Assembly: GCA_964636985.1 (NCBI GenBank)
Contig: CAZWSX010000002.1
Location: 124,001-188,000, forward strand
Length of the DNA: 64,000 bases
From: CAZWSX01 sp964636985
GTDB taxonomy: Bacteria; Planctomycetota; Planctomycetia; Pirellulales; Pirellulaceae
Reading direction: 5' to 3'
Part shown: positions 43,661 to 53,645 of the stretch, piece by piece
How the letters are laid out: each line of letters starts with the position of its first letter
Position numbering within the stretch: the stretch's first letter is position 1
The notes under the pieces: model-generated
Database searches by the model: none
What the model was told of the DNA's origin: nothing
Seen by the model: only the letters and a program-made list of their open reading frames with translations
Position numbers and translations under genes: made by a program

Positions 43661-43781
43661 TCGAACGACGGTGGCGGAGATCGGGGCCGAATAGATCGAG
43701 CCCATCGTTCCTGATACCATGACGTCGGGGTCGTTGGTTATTCGGTCGTTCGCCGCAACAGCAGCCGGGAGCGTTGGTTCG

Positions 43782-45479
43782 ATGGCATCGTTGTTCGTGA
43801 TTCAAGGACGGGATCAGGGCCGCCGCTTTGAACTGGAGGAAGCCGCGCGATCGCTCGGCCGCGAAAGCCACAACGATATCCAGTTGCACGACCAGGAAGT
43901 TTCCCGCAAGCACGCCGAAATCCGCTTCGACAACGGCGAATTCGAACTGGTCGACCTCAACAGCAGCAACGGCACGTTCGTCAACAGCCGCCGCATCGAA
44001 ACGCAAACGCTCCGCAACGGCGATCGACTTCAACTCGGCAAATCGCTACTTCTCTTCACGCACGCCCCCCACTCCAAACCCAAGATGGGGACGAACCGCG
44101 TCGACATCGTTCGCCCGACAGGCGTCGAGAACGCGATTCTCACGGCTGCTCCCGCCGTCGGCGAAAGCGAGGCCGAGTTCGATGCCGTCAGCGCCGCCAG
44201 TCCATGGCTGGCCAGGGCGCGAAGCAACTTGCAGGTGATGTACCGCACAGCCCTCGCCGTGAGCCACACGCTCGATATCGGCGAGTTGCTCGAGCGCATC
44301 GTCGAACTGATCTTCGAATGGGTCGAGGCCGATCGCGGCTGCGTGATGCTCCTGGACCGCGACTCAGGCGAACTCGCTCCGCGAGCCCGCCGCGACCGTA
44401 AGGGATCGTCTGAAGAGAACATGACGATTAGCCGGACCATCCTCGACTACGTGATGGAGAAGAAGGAAGGCGTGCTCACCAGCGACGCCCGTGAAGACGA
44501 CCGTTGGCAAGGAGCCGGCAGCATCGTGCAAAACGGCGTTCGCGAAGCCATCTGCGTTCCGATGCAGGGGCGCTACGGCGTTGTCGGTGCGATCTACATC
44601 GATACCTACACGCCGCCTGGCCGAGTCCTCGCCAATCGCGGCGCGCAAAAGTTTTCTGAAGACCATCTCAAGTTGATGGTCGCCATCGGCCACCAGGCGG
44701 CACTGGCGATCGAGGATACGTCGTACTACTCGGCCATGGTTCAAGCCGAACGCCTGGCAGCCGTCGGCCAAACGATCGCCATCTTGTCGCACCACGTAAA
44801 AAACATCCTGCAAGGGATTCGCGGCGGCGGTTTCCTCATCGCCGAAGGCTTAAAACAAAACAATAACGACGCCATCTCCAAAGGGTGGGGAATCGTCGAG
44901 CGCAACCAGGAAAAAATCTCGCAGCTGGTGATGGATATGCTCACGTTCAGCAAGGAACGCGAGCCCGAGCCCAAGCCCGCGTCGCTTAACGAAGTCGCTC
45001 ACGATTGTGTCGAGCTGATGCAGTCGCGGGCCGCAGAACTCGGCGTCGAGTTGTCCTGGACGGAGTGCCCTGCCCTTCCTCAATTGCAGTTCGATCCCGA
45101 CGCAATGCACAGGGCGATCCTGAACGTCATCACCAACGCTATCGACGCGTGTGAAGACAACGAAAACGGGAGCGTTGCGGTTTCGGTCGAATACGACGCA
45201 CCACATCACGCCGCGCGGGTCATCGTCTCGGACAACGGCGAAGGCATCGCCGCCGAAGACGTCCGCAAGATTTTCTCCCTCTTCGAGTCAGGCAAAGGCT
45301 CGCGCGGCACCGGCTTGGGATTGCCCGTCAGTCAGAAGATCCTGCGCGAACACGGCGGCGATATCCGAGTCGAAAGCCAGGTCGGCCAAGGGAGCCGCTT
45401 CATCCTGGAATTCGCCGCCCAACCAGTCGAGACGCCTCGCCCCTCAGGCCTGGGCGAAACGCTGATGCACGATGTGTAA
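43782..45479 (+). CDS. FHA-GAF-histidine kinase
   Basis: About 565 residues from ATG 43782 (MASLFVIQGRDQGRRFELEE). An N-terminal FHA domain (RSLGRESHNDIQLHDQEVSR, KHAEIRF, LVDLNSSNGTFVNS) is followed by a GAF domain (IGELLERIVELIFEWVEADR ... GCVMLLDRDSGELAPRARR) and a histidine kinase core: H-box ILSHHVKNILQGIRGGG, N-box AILNVITNAIDACED, G1 VSDNGEGIAAEDV and G2 GSRGTGLGLPVSQKI. It should autophosphorylate on His in response to a phosphopeptide or GAF signal. No response regulator is adjacent. The frame upstream to 43719 is less likely. Confidence 0.9.
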   Translation: MASLFVIQGRDQGRRFELEEAARSLGRESHNDIQLHDQEVSRKHAEIRFDNGEFELVDLNSSNGTFVNSRRIETQTLRNGDRLQLGKSLLLFTHAPHSKPKMGTNRVDIVRPTGVENAILTAAPAVGESEAEFDAVSAASPWLARARSNLQVMYRTALAVSHTLDIGELLERIVELIFEWVEADRGCVMLLDRDSGELAPRARRDRKGSSEENMTISRTILDYVMEKKEGVLTSDAREDDRWQGAGSIVQNGVREAICVPMQGRYGVVGAIYIDTYTPPGRVLANRGAQKFSEDHLKLMVAIGHQAALAIEDTSYYSAMVQAERLAAVGQTIAILSHHVKNILQGIRGGGFLIAEGLKQNNNDAISKGWGIVERNQEKISQLVMDMLTFSKEREPEPKPASLNEVAHDCVELMQSRAAELGVELSWTECPALPQLQFDPDAMHRAILNVITNAIDACEDNENGSVAVSVEYDAPHHAARVIVSDNGEGIAAEDVRKIFSLFESGKGSRGTGLGLPVSQKILREHGGDIRVESQVGQGSRFILEFAAQPVETPRPSGLGETLMHDV

Positions 45480-45913
45480 AAGGTCGACTCCAAAACAACG
45501 TCCGTTTCTGCTCTCGCGGCTCCCAAGTCTGAAAGTTTGCTCAACCGCGACAGCGGTTCCACAACCGTAGCCGGGTGGTCGCGAAGCGCACCCCCGGTTA
45601 GTAGACGCATGGCAAACCAACCCCGGCTGGGGTTGTACACGAATTGGTCGAGCAATCGAAGAACCGTTTGTTTCAGCAAGGCTCCTTGTCGCATCGCTGC
45701 CGCGATGCCGAATCATTCGAGATTGCTTTCCGGGGGTGCGCTTCGCGACCGCCCGGCTAGGGTGATCGAACCCCTGCCGGGGTAATGCCAGCGAAAGTCA
45801 AAGAACGTCGTTTCTAAAGGTCGCAATCGAGTGACCGCGGAGTCTCTCGTTTATGTTTGAAACGCTTCTGGTTACGATGGTCGAGTCTCCCGACCTTTTG
45901 AGGATCTGCGATC
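45480..45913. other. Intergenic region holding a MITE-like inverted repeat
   Basis: About 430 bases between the kinase gene and the isomerase-like gene. Most of it is the 190-bp inverted-repeat element at 45569-45758. Frames within it (for example plus strand 45537-45785) only translate the repeat. The promoter of the isomerase-like gene should lie in the last 130 bases. Confidence 0.55.
45569..45758. mobile_element. MITE-like element with 29-bp inverted terminal arms
   Basis: Left arm 45569-45597 and right arm 45730-45758 are inverted copies matching at 28 of 29 positions. The inside holds a nested palindrome (AACCCCGGCTGGGGTT near 45620). No open frame for a transposase is present, and no target duplication could be assigned with confidence. 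Confidence 0.6.
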
Positions 45914-46810
45914 ATGACCAAGCGTCACAAGACTTCCGGCCTTTCGCGTCGAACACTCCTGGCCGCCGGCACTGCCGCGGCTGCGATTGTCGCACCCTTA
46001 GCGGCGACCGCTAGCGATCCCGATAAGTGGAAGGTTGCCAGCGGCCGCATCAAGCAAAGCGTTGTCAGCTGGTGCTTTGGCCCGATGTCGGTCGAAGAGC
46101 TTGCCAGGCATGCGGCCGAGATGGGGATCAAGTCGGTCGAACTTTGTTCGCCCGAGCACTGGCCGATGCTCAAGAAGTACGGCCTCACTTGCGCCATCGC
46201 CAGCAGCCATGGTTTCGTCAAAGGTTGGAACCACCTCGAGAATCACCCCGAGTGCCAGGAGAAGATCGAAAAGGCGATCAACGATGCGGCCGACTTCGGC
46301 TGCCCGAGCGTGATCACGTTCAGCGGCATGCGCGAAAAGCTGACCGACGAGGAAGGCAAGAAAAATACCGTCGCAGGGCTTAAGAAGGTGATTGGCCTGG
46401 CGGAGAAAAAGAAGGTCACGCTCAACATCGAGATGCTCAACAGCCGTGTCGACGAAAACATGAAGGGACATCCCGGTTACCAGTGCGACACCATCGAATG
46501 GGCGGTTGACGTTTGCAAGGCCGTCGGCTCTCCGCGGATGAAGCTGCTGTTCGATATCTATCACGTCCAGATCATGCAGGGGGATGTGATCGTCCGCCTG
46601 CGGCAATACAAAGACTACATCGGCCACTACCACACGGCGGGCGTGCCGGGCCGGCGGGAACTCGACGACGAGCAAGAGAACAACTACCCGGCGATCATGA
46701 AGGCCATTGTCGATACCGGCTACGACGGCTACGTGGGCCAAGAATTTATCCCCACCTGGAGAGATCCTGTCGCAGCCCTGCGGCATGCCGTCCGGCTATG
46801 CGACGTCTAG
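45914..46810 (+). CDS. TAT-exported hydroxypyruvate isomerase-like TIM-barrel protein
   Basis: 298 residues with a twin-arginine signal (LSRRTLLAAGTAAAAIVA). The xylose isomerase-like barrel contains IKQSVVSWCFGPMSVEELAR, IKSVELCSPEHWPMLKKYG, KKKVTLNIEMLNSRVDENMK, PRMKLLFDIYHVQIMQGDVI, IGHYHTAGVPGRRELDDEQE and YDGYVGQEFIPTWRDPVAAL. The Glu, Asp/His, His and Glu metal ligands of the hydroxypyruvate isomerase group are all present. Export of this fold is frequent in planctomycetes, where the sugar substrate is usually unknown. Confidence 0.88.
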   Translation: MTKRHKTSGLSRRTLLAAGTAAAAIVAPLAATASDPDKWKVASGRIKQSVVSWCFGPMSVEELARHAAEMGIKSVELCSPEHWPMLKKYGLTCAIASSHGFVKGWNHLENHPECQEKIEKAINDAADFGCPSVITFSGMREKLTDEEGKKNTVAGLKKVIGLAEKKKVTLNIEMLNSRVDENMKGHPGYQCDTIEWAVDVCKAVGSPRMKLLFDIYHVQIMQGDVIVRLRQYKDYIGHYHTAGVPGRRELDDEQENNYPAIMKAIVDTGYDGYVGQEFIPTWRDPVAALRHAVRLCDV

Positions 46811-46922
46811 CCCGCCATCAATTATGCTGATAGAAGCCGCGCCGCTCGCGCGGCTTGTTCAACCTGCCTTTCAAAATCTTCGCTGCCAACAGCAAGATTT
46901 TCCCGCCCTAGAGTTTCACGTC

Positions 46923-49900
46923 ATGACACGATATCTCTCGATCGCGCTGTTGTTCGTGACCGGTCTTACATTCGCCCCACGTTCGCGGGCGGAAGAAGGC
47001 CCGCTCGAATTCAATCGCGATATCCGACTGATCCTCTCTGAGAACTGCTTCAGCTGTCACGGCTTCGACGTGAAGCATCGCGAAGCCGGGTTGCGCCTCG
47101 ATCTTAAGGACGAAGCGACCAAGACGCTCGAATCGGGCTCCGTTGCTGTGAAGCCAGGCGACATCGCGGCCAGCGCGCTCGTTGCCCGGATTGAGAGTGC
47201 CGATCCCAGCATGGTGATGCCGCCGCCAGAGACCAGGAAGTCTCTCACGCCCGCACAAATCGCCACGCTAAAAAAGTGGATCGCCGAAGGCGCCCCCTAC
47301 GAAGGGCACTGGTCGTTCGAACCGGTGAAGAACGTCGCGCCACCCGCGGTCGCCGATGGCGCTAAAGTGCGAAACGAGATCGATCGCTTCGTCCTCGACG
47401 AGTTGGCCAAGCATGGACTCAAGCCGTCGCCCGAGGCCGATAAGGTGACGCTGATCCGGCGGCTGACGCTCGACTTGACGGGCTTGCCACCGACGCCTGC
47501 CGAAGTCGATGCCTTCGTCAACGACAACGATCCGCAAGCGTACGAGCGGTTGGTCGATCGGTTGCTCGATTCGCCTCGCTATGCCGAACGGATGACGGTG
47601 TTCTGGCTCGACCTGGTCCGCTATGCCGACAGCGTCGGCTACCACGGCGACCAGGAAATGACGGTCTTCCCCTATCGCGACTACGTCATCAAGTCGTTCC
47701 AGGAGAATAAACCGTTCGATCGCTTTACCATCGAGCAACTCGCCGGCGACCTGCTCGCCGAAGCCGACGACCAGGCCAAGATCGCCTCCGGCTACAACCG
47801 CCTTGGCATGATGAGCGCCGAAGGAGGCATCCAAGACAAGGAGTACCGCGCCAAGTACGCGGCCGAGCGGATTCGCAATCTCAGCGGCACTTGGCTGGGG
47901 CTGACGATGGGCTGCTGCGAGTGCCACGACCACAAATTCGATCCGTTGGCGACGCGCGACTTCTATCGGATGCAGGCCTTCTTCGCTGACCTCAACGAAC
48001 TCGGCTTCTATCCGGAAGGATATCCGGCCGGTAAGTGGGGGCCGCGAATGAAGGTTCCCACGAGCGAGCAAAAGGCAAAGTTCGTCGAATTCACGAAAGA
48101 AGTGGCCGACGCAGAAGCCGATCTCCAGCGCGAGCGCCCCGAACTGACGGAAGCTCAGCAAAGCTGGGAACTCAACATTGCACCAGAAATCAACTGGACC
48201 GTTCTCAAGCCCAACGGGATGAACAGCTCCGGTGGAGCGACGCTTACGCTGAAAGACGATCAATCGATTCTCGCCAGCGGCACCGCCCCGGCGAAAGATA
48301 CCTACGTCGTCACGGCCCCAGGTGTTCGCGGCACCGTCACGGCAGTGCGAGTCGAGGCCTTGCCCGACGATAGTTTGCCGGTCAAAGGTCCCGGCCGCGC
48401 TGGCAATGGCAATTTTGTTCTGACCGAAATCGAGTGCAGCGTCGTACTCCCGGGCGGCGAAACCAAGGCGGTTCCCTTCGCCAATTCCTCCGCTTCGGCC
48501 GAACAAACCTCGGGCGGAGAAGTCCATCCCGACAAACGCTGGTCGGCCGCCAGCGCCATTGATGGCGACAAGCGGGGCGAGAATTGGGGCTGGGCCATCC
48601 TTCCCGAAACGGGTGTCGCGAATCACGCCGTCTTCCAAACGTCCGATCCAATCGAAGTCCCGGCCGACGCGACGATCCAAATCACGCTCAAACACAACTT
48701 CGATGGCGCGCACAGCTTGGGCCGATTCCGACTTTCAGTCTCGACCGACAATCGCCCTGCCAATGCCATTGGCTCCGGTTTGCCGCGGAACATTCGCGAT
48801 GCGCTGGCGGTTCCCCGAGCCCAGCGCAGCGGCGAGCAAATCAAACTGCTGGCCGATCACTACAAGTCGTTTGCGCCGCAGCTCGCCAAAGAACGCGAGC
48901 GACTGGAAGTCGCCAAGCGACGCCGCGATGACCTCGACAAGGCGATTCCCACGACGCTCGTCACCGAGCACGTCGAGCCGCGGATGATCCGCGTGTTGCC
49001 GCGCGGTAACTGGATGGACGATTCAGGTGAAGTCGTCGAGCCCGGCGTTCCCGGCTCGCTTCCGCCTCTCGGCGAAACCAGTGGCCGCGCGACGCGGCTC
49101 GATTTGGCTAAGTGGCTCACGCGAGGCGACAACCCGCTCACCTCGCGCGTTTTCGTGAACCGGATCTGGAAGAACCTCTTCGGCGCCGGCCTGTCGCGAA
49201 AGCTCGACGATTTCGGCAGCCAAGGAGATTCGCCCAGCCACCCCAAGCTGCTCGACTGGCTGGCCCGGCGATTCGTGGAGTCGAACTGGAACGTCAAAGC
49301 CCTCATCAAAACGATTGTCACGTCGGCCACGTACCGGCAGTCGTCGGCAACTCCCGGCGACGCCTTGGAACGCGACCCCATCAATCGCTGGCTCGCGCGG
49401 CAAGGCCGCTGGCGGCTCGATGCCGAGTACGTGCGCGACAACGCCCTGGCCATCAGCGGCTTGCTGGTCCACCAGACAGGCGGCGCGAGCGTCCACCCTT
49501 ACCAGCCCGCGGGCTATTGGTCCTTCCTCAATTTCCCTGTCCGCGAGTGGCAAAACGACAGCGGCGAAGGCCTCTACCGGCGCGGACTGTACACCCACTG
49601 GCAACGGCAATATCTGCATCCCAGTTTGCTGGCCTTCGATGCGCCGACTCGCGAAGAGTGCACGGCGGATCGAGTTCGCTCGAACACCCCGCTGCAATCG
49701 CTGGTGCTGCTGAACGACCCGATCTACGTTGAAGCGGCCCGCGCGTTTGCTGAGCGCGTGCTCAGCGATGCCCCGATGGACGCGCCAGCGCGAGTCGATG
49801 CCATGTTTCGTTTGGCACTTGGCCGAGCTGCGAAGGATTCAGAGAAGCAACTCCTTACCCAATTGGTCGCCAAGCACCAGGCCGAGTTCGCCGCCGATCC

Positions 49901-50033
49901 CGAAGCGGCCAAATCGCTGCTAGCAATCGGCGAGCATAAAGGCGATTCGAAGTTTGCCGCAGACGAGTTGGCCGCCTGGACCAGCGTCGCGCGGACGATC
50001 CTCAACCTGCACGCAACCGTGACGCGAAATTGA
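46923..50033 (+). CDS. Secreted planctomycete cytochrome c-like / DUF1549 / DUF1553 protein (second copy)
   Basis: About 1036 residues from ATG 46923 with signal peptide MTRYLSIALLFVTGLTFAPR. Order: PSCyt1 with CFSCHG, DUF1549 with LTLDLTGLPPTPAEVDAFVN and WLDLVRYADSVGYHGDQEMT, a CECHDHKFDPLATRDFY heme-like motif, an inserted beta-rich, possibly sugar-binding region in the middle (VTAVRVEALPDDSLPVKGPG ... WGWAILPE), and DUF1553 with NPLTSRVFVNRIWKNLFGAG and GDSPSHPKLLDWLARRF. The first copy at 321 lacks the middle insert and has a C-terminal extension instead. Function is thought to be extracellular degradation. It follows the isomerase-like gene by 112 bases. Confidence 0.9.
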   Translation: MTRYLSIALLFVTGLTFAPRSRAEEGPLEFNRDIRLILSENCFSCHGFDVKHREAGLRLDLKDEATKTLESGSVAVKPGDIAASALVARIESADPSMVMPPPETRKSLTPAQIATLKKWIAEGAPYEGHWSFEPVKNVAPPAVADGAKVRNEIDRFVLDELAKHGLKPSPEADKVTLIRRLTLDLTGLPPTPAEVDAFVNDNDPQAYERLVDRLLDSPRYAERMTVFWLDLVRYADSVGYHGDQEMTVFPYRDYVIKSFQENKPFDRFTIEQLAGDLLAEADDQAKIASGYNRLGMMSAEGGIQDKEYRAKYAAERIRNLSGTWLGLTMGCCECHDHKFDPLATRDFYRMQAFFADLNELGFYPEGYPAGKWGPRMKVPTSEQKAKFVEFTKEVADAEADLQRERPELTEAQQSWELNIAPEINWTVLKPNGMNSSGGATLTLKDDQSILASGTAPAKDTYVVTAPGVRGTVTAVRVEALPDDSLPVKGPGRAGNGNFVLTEIECSVVLPGGETKAVPFANSSASAEQTSGGEVHPDKRWSAASAIDGDKRGENWGWAILPETGVANHAVFQTSDPIEVPADATIQITLKHNFDGAHSLGRFRLSVSTDNRPANAIGSGLPRNIRDALAVPRAQRSGEQIKLLADHYKSFAPQLAKERERLEVAKRRRDDLDKAIPTTLVTEHVEPRMIRVLPRGNWMDDSGEVVEPGVPGSLPPLGETSGRATRLDLAKWLTRGDNPLTSRVFVNRIWKNLFGAGLSRKLDDFGSQGDSPSHPKLLDWLARRFVESNWNVKALIKTIVTSATYRQSSATPGDALERDPINRWLARQGRWRLDAEYVRDNALAISGLLVHQTGGASVHPYQPAGYWSFLNFPVREWQNDSGEGLYRRGLYTHWQRQYLHPSLLAFDAPTREECTADRVRSNTPLQSLVLLNDPIYVEAARAFAERVLSDAPMDAPARVDAMFRLALGRAAKDSEKQLLTQLVAKHQAEFAADPEAAKSLLAIGEHKGDSKFAADELAAWTSVARTILNLHATVTRN

Positions 50034-50205
50034 GATTTCGCCGCGGGAACGCGTCGAGCGGCATCTAAAAATCGGCCAATCATCTCCGTATCCGCGTTTT
50101 CGGTGCGGTATAGTGGTAGTGGCGCGGCAGTTGGCTGCAGGGGCAGCTGGTCCGCTTCGCATTGCCAATCATGCTTGCGGCGTATGCCGTGCAGGAACGA
50201 TCGCC

Positions 50206-52053
50206 ATGTCGCGAAATTCTCATCTCGCTGTCGTCTCGCTGTTTGCCCTCGTTTTGGCGTTTGTGGGTCGAGCGACCTTGGCGCAATCCGAAGCGGCGCT
50301 CGACTCCGACAAAGTCGATGCCGAGATTGCCGCTCTCATCAAGCAGCTAGGCGCCGAGGAGTTCGACAGCCGCGAAGTGGCCCAAGCCAAGTTGGAACGC
50401 TACGGCACGCGGGCCTTCGACGACTTGCTTCTGGCTCAGAACAGCGACGACCTCGAAATCGCCACCCGCGCCAAGTTTCTGGTCAAAGGTTTGCAGGTCC
50501 GTTGGGCCGACGAAACCGATCCGCTGGAAGTTCGCGCAACCCTCCGCAACTACGGCGAGGCCAGCCGCACCGATCGCAAATCGCTGCTTGAGCGCTTGAC
50601 GTGGCTCGAACACGGCAAAGGCGGGCCAGCGCTGGCCCGGCTGGCTCGGTTCGAAACCGACCCCGTCTTGGCCAAGGCCGCAGCGCTCCTGGTGATGCAC
50701 ATGGGCGACGACCTCGCGCCTGCCGACCGCGAACGCCTCGCCCAATCGATCAAGACAGTGACCGGCCAGAGCCGTCGCGACACCGCCCAGTGGCTTCGCG
50801 CCTATGCCCGCAGCCTGAACGAGCCCGAGACCGCGGTCGCCGAGTGGAACCGCTTGTGCGAAGGAGAATTCCTCGCCTACATGCGCCAGCCAGGCGACGA
50901 GGCCATGCGAGAAATCCTCCGCGATCTCCTGCGATGGCAAGCCGAAATGCTTCACAGCTTGAAACGGGACGACGAAGTCCTCGCCGTCGACACCCGGCTG
51001 GCAGGTCTGTTGGACCTCGACGGGCCCGACATGCTGGAACATGTCGATTGGCTCGTGAAGACAGGCCAGTGGAAAGTGGTGGTCGAGACGCTCGCGAAGT
51101 ACGAGTCGCTCCTGAACGAGCAGCCTCTCCTGATGTATCGCCTCGCGGAAGCGAAGAAATCGCTCGGCGACAAAGAGGATGCCGACAAAGTCGCCAAGGC
51201 GGCTTTGGAACTCAAAGCGGATGAGGTTCAGTTACACGAGGCCGCCGCCCGCGAGTTGCAACGACGCGGCTTGTTCGATTGGGCCGAAGCCGAGTACCGC
51301 GAGCTGATCAAGCGGATGCAATCGATCAACCCCATCGTCGAGTTGACGGTTTGCGCGCAGCTGGCCGAAATGTTCCACGATCAATTCAAAGAAGAAGCGG
51401 CAGGCAACGTCTTGAAAGATTGGTTCGATCGCCACGAAGGGCAAGGCTCGCGGCTCGCGCGAGGCGAAGACCTAGGCACGCGAAAGTCGCGGATGCATTA
51501 CTTTTTCGCCTGCGTCCATCGCGACAAAGAGGATTACGCCCAGCAAGCTGAAGAACTCGATAAGGCGGTCGCCGCGGATGAAAACGATGTCGACGTGCTG
51601 ATTGCTCTCCATCGCCTCAAGGATGCCAAAGAGGATCGCCGGCAGCAAACTCGCGAACTCATCGACAGCGCCAACGAACACTTCCGCGGCGAAATCCAAG
51701 AAGCGACTGTCACCTTGGCGGATATGCGGCGGCAACCAGGCTTCGAACAACAGGCCGCCAAGTATGGCCAGTACCTGGCCATGTTGAACAATCAAACGGC
51801 GTGGCTGATCGCCAATACCGAAGGGAACGCGCAAGAGGCCCTCGCGATGAGCAAGCGATCCTTGGAACTTCGGCCCAACGAAGCCGCCTATCTAGATACC
51901 CTCGGCCGCTGCTACTACGCCGTCGGCGACTTGGAAGGCGCCATCCGCGCCCAAAAAGAAGCGATCAAGTCCGAACCCTTCTCGGGCCAAATGACACGGC
52001 AGCTCAAACTGTTCGAAACGGAACTCGCCAATAAGAAAGAACAGGCGAAGTAA
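50206..52053 (+). CDS. Secreted TPR-like repeat protein
   Basis: About 615 residues from ATG 50206, with AGGA nine bases upstream and signal peptide MSRNSHLAVVSLFALVLAFV. The body is all alpha: a HEAT-like N-terminal part (LGAEEFDSREVAQAKLERYG, DDLEIATRAKFLVKGLQVRW) and tetratricopeptide units later (RGLFDWAEAEYRELIKRM, EDYAQQAEELDKAVAADEND and AAYLDTLGRCYYAVGDLEGA). Such proteins are scaffolds; the partner is unknown. It follows the PSCyt/DUF1553 gene by about 170 bases and converges on the 52060 gene, stops 6 bases apart. Confidence 0.78.
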   Translation: MSRNSHLAVVSLFALVLAFVGRATLAQSEAALDSDKVDAEIAALIKQLGAEEFDSREVAQAKLERYGTRAFDDLLLAQNSDDLEIATRAKFLVKGLQVRWADETDPLEVRATLRNYGEASRTDRKSLLERLTWLEHGKGGPALARLARFETDPVLAKAAALLVMHMGDDLAPADRERLAQSIKTVTGQSRRDTAQWLRAYARSLNEPETAVAEWNRLCEGEFLAYMRQPGDEAMREILRDLLRWQAEMLHSLKRDDEVLAVDTRLAGLLDLDGPDMLEHVDWLVKTGQWKVVVETLAKYESLLNEQPLLMYRLAEAKKSLGDKEDADKVAKAALELKADEVQLHEAAARELQRRGLFDWAEAEYRELIKRMQSINPIVELTVCAQLAEMFHDQFKEEAAGNVLKDWFDRHEGQGSRLARGEDLGTRKSRMHYFFACVHRDKEDYAQQAEELDKAVAADENDVDVLIALHRLKDAKEDRRQQTRELIDSANEHFRGEIQEATVTLADMRRQPGFEQQAAKYGQYLAMLNNQTAWLIANTEGNAQEALAMSKRSLELRPNEAAYLDTLGRCYYAVGDLEGAIRAQKEAIKSEPFSGQMTRQLKLFETELANKKEQAK

Positions 52054-52059
52054 CAGTTT

Positions 52060-52410
52060 CTAACGCGGCTCGCAATCACGTTCGAACTGAATCTCACCTG
52101 GTGGGCTATCCATCAACGATCTCATGCGGATCGGATCGTGCTGCATGCCGCGCTCGATCTCCAATTGCTCTCGTTCCTTCCGTTCCGCTGGGAGTTCTAG
52201 AAGCTGGAGTCTCCTCACGTTGGGCAAACGAACCCGCGGAGGGGCGACGTCTCGCAGATTGCTGACGTGAACCATCGAAGGCGCCCGAACAACTTCGACA
52301 GGCACTGAACTTCCTGCATCGCCCAGTACGACAATCAGCATCGCCGCCAAGCAAGCGCCAGCAGCGAACAGCACCAAAGCGCCGAGAGTCGTGTTCCGAT
52401 CGGATTCCAT
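52060..52410 (-). CDS. Small membrane-anchored protein of unknown function
   Basis: About 116 residues from ATG 52410 (MESDRNTTLGALVLFAAGAC), with one membrane segment LGALVLFAAGACLAAMLIVVL and a charged tail containing LLELPAERKEREQLEIERGM. The frame extends to 52437. No family is recognised. It converges on the TPR-like gene. Confidence 0.5.
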   Translation of the reverse strand: MESDRNTTLGALVLFAAGACLAAMLIVVLGDAGSSVPVEVVRAPSMVHVSNLRDVAPPRVRLPNVRRLQLLELPAERKEREQLEIERGMQHDPIRMRSLMDSPPGEIQFERDCEPR

Positions 52411-52511
52411 GTTCTGCGCCTCAACATGAGCGGGCAACCACGTCTACTCGTAGTTTAGCCCACTACAGATGCAATGTGCCATCGGTTCAGCAGAAAGCCG
52501 ATGGGATGGAA

Positions 52512-53645
52512 TCAGTCGTCGATCACGGCATTGAGAATCGCATCCACTTCGCGCTGCCGCTTTCGCAGGCGTTTTTCCTCGGCCGCGTACTCCAGCTTGA
52601 GTTGCCGGTGCAGATCGTCAACGGCGTCGAGCAGCGTCTCACGCGATGCGTGATCGACCAGCCCCGCCCATAGTTCATCCAGCGCGAGCCGGTTGCGAAG
52701 GGTCTCGCGCAAGAGTGCCGCCGCCTCGCGCCGCAAGCTTTCGGCCGCCTGGTAGAACTTTTGTGCTTCCCCGTTCGACTCCGTCTTCGCGACTGCGGGC
52801 GATTGCTGGACCGCCGCTGCCTTGGAAGCGGTCGTCTTGGCCGTTGCTTCGAGTCGCTTGGTCCAGGCCACTAGTGCCCGCTCGCGTTCGTCGAGCGTCG
52901 TTCTTCGCCGCGCCTGGTTGGCCAGCAACCGCTCGATCTGCGCGTGTTGCGAGGCGATTTGCTGGATCGCTTTTTGCTCGTTGCTGCGCAAACGTTGCAA
53001 CTTTTCTTGAAACTCCGCGCTTTGCCGCGCGGCATGTTCGCCGAGCGCCTGCTCGCTCGCTTGCAAGCGGTTTTCCCACTCGATCAACTTGGCTTCCTGA
53101 ACGGCAAGTTCCTGAGTGCGCTGGTCGAGCGTGAACTCGCGCTCTTTCGATTCCGATTGGTTTTGCGCACGGGTCCGATGCAAATGATCTTCGGCCGCTT
53201 CCGCCGCCGCTAAGCGGGCCGTGGCATCGTCCCGGTCGATCCGCGCCGTCTCTTGCAGTTCGGCCACCTCGGCCAACCGCTCCGAGACCCATTGTTTCGT
53301 TTCCTCTTCGGCGAGACGCAGCTCCTCGAAGCGGGTAGTCAGCTCCGTCCGTTGTCGGCAGACTTCATCCAGCTGCGATTGCAGATGCGCGGCGATCTGC
53401 TCGCTTTGCACATCCAGTAGCGCCTGGGCCAACGCAGCATCTGGATTCGCAGCGATCGGGTGGGAATCTCGTGCCGACATCGGCTCGCTCGATTCTTCGC
53501 CCGCCGTCCGGCTCACAGCGCGACTGGCAGCTACCGCCATGCTGGTTTCTTCCACCAGCAATTCCAGCGCGCGGCTCGGCCGCTCCTTCGGCGCGTGCTG
53601 ATCGTCGAGGCGGTGCAGTGAATCGGAACGTTGCGAAGCCGACAT
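52512..53645 (-). CDS. Long coiled-coil protein
   Basis: About 377 residues from ATG 53645 (MSASQRSDSLHRLDDQHAPK), with GGGGAG just upstream. Most of the protein, from about residue 70 to the end, is Gln/Glu/Ala/Arg-rich heptad sequence such as LQSQLDEVCRQRTELTTRFE, LIEWENRLQASEQALGEHAA and AEEKRLRKRQREVDAILNAV. No other domain is seen, and no signal peptide. Coiled-coil proteins of this kind may be cytoskeletal or scaffold proteins; nothing here decides. The frame upstream to 53759 is less likely. Confidence 0.7.
   Translation of the reverse strand: MSASQRSDSLHRLDDQHAPKERPSRALELLVEETSMAVAASRAVSRTAGEESSEPMSARDSHPIAANPDAALAQALLDVQSEQIAAHLQSQLDEVCRQRTELTTRFEELRLAEEETKQWVSERLAEVAELQETARIDRDDATARLAAAEAAEDHLHRTRAQNQSESKEREFTLDQRTQELAVQEAKLIEWENRLQASEQALGEHAARQSAEFQEKLQRLRSNEQKAIQQIASQHAQIERLLANQARRRTTLDERERALVAWTKRLEATAKTTASKAAAVQQSPAVAKTESNGEAQKFYQAAESLRREAAALLRETLRNRLALDELWAGLVDHASRETLLDAVDDLHRQLKLEYAAEEKRLRKRQREVDAILNAVIDD

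Noticed and set aside
45537..45785. 82-residue plus frame over the MITE-like element
   Set aside because: It reads across both inverted arms; coding and palindrome cannot both be conserved, and there is no ribosome site.
47268..48713. 481-residue minus-strand frame in the second PSCyt/DUF1553 gene
   Set aside because: The plus strand carries DUF1549/DUF1553 signatures across it; the minus frame is compositionally odd.
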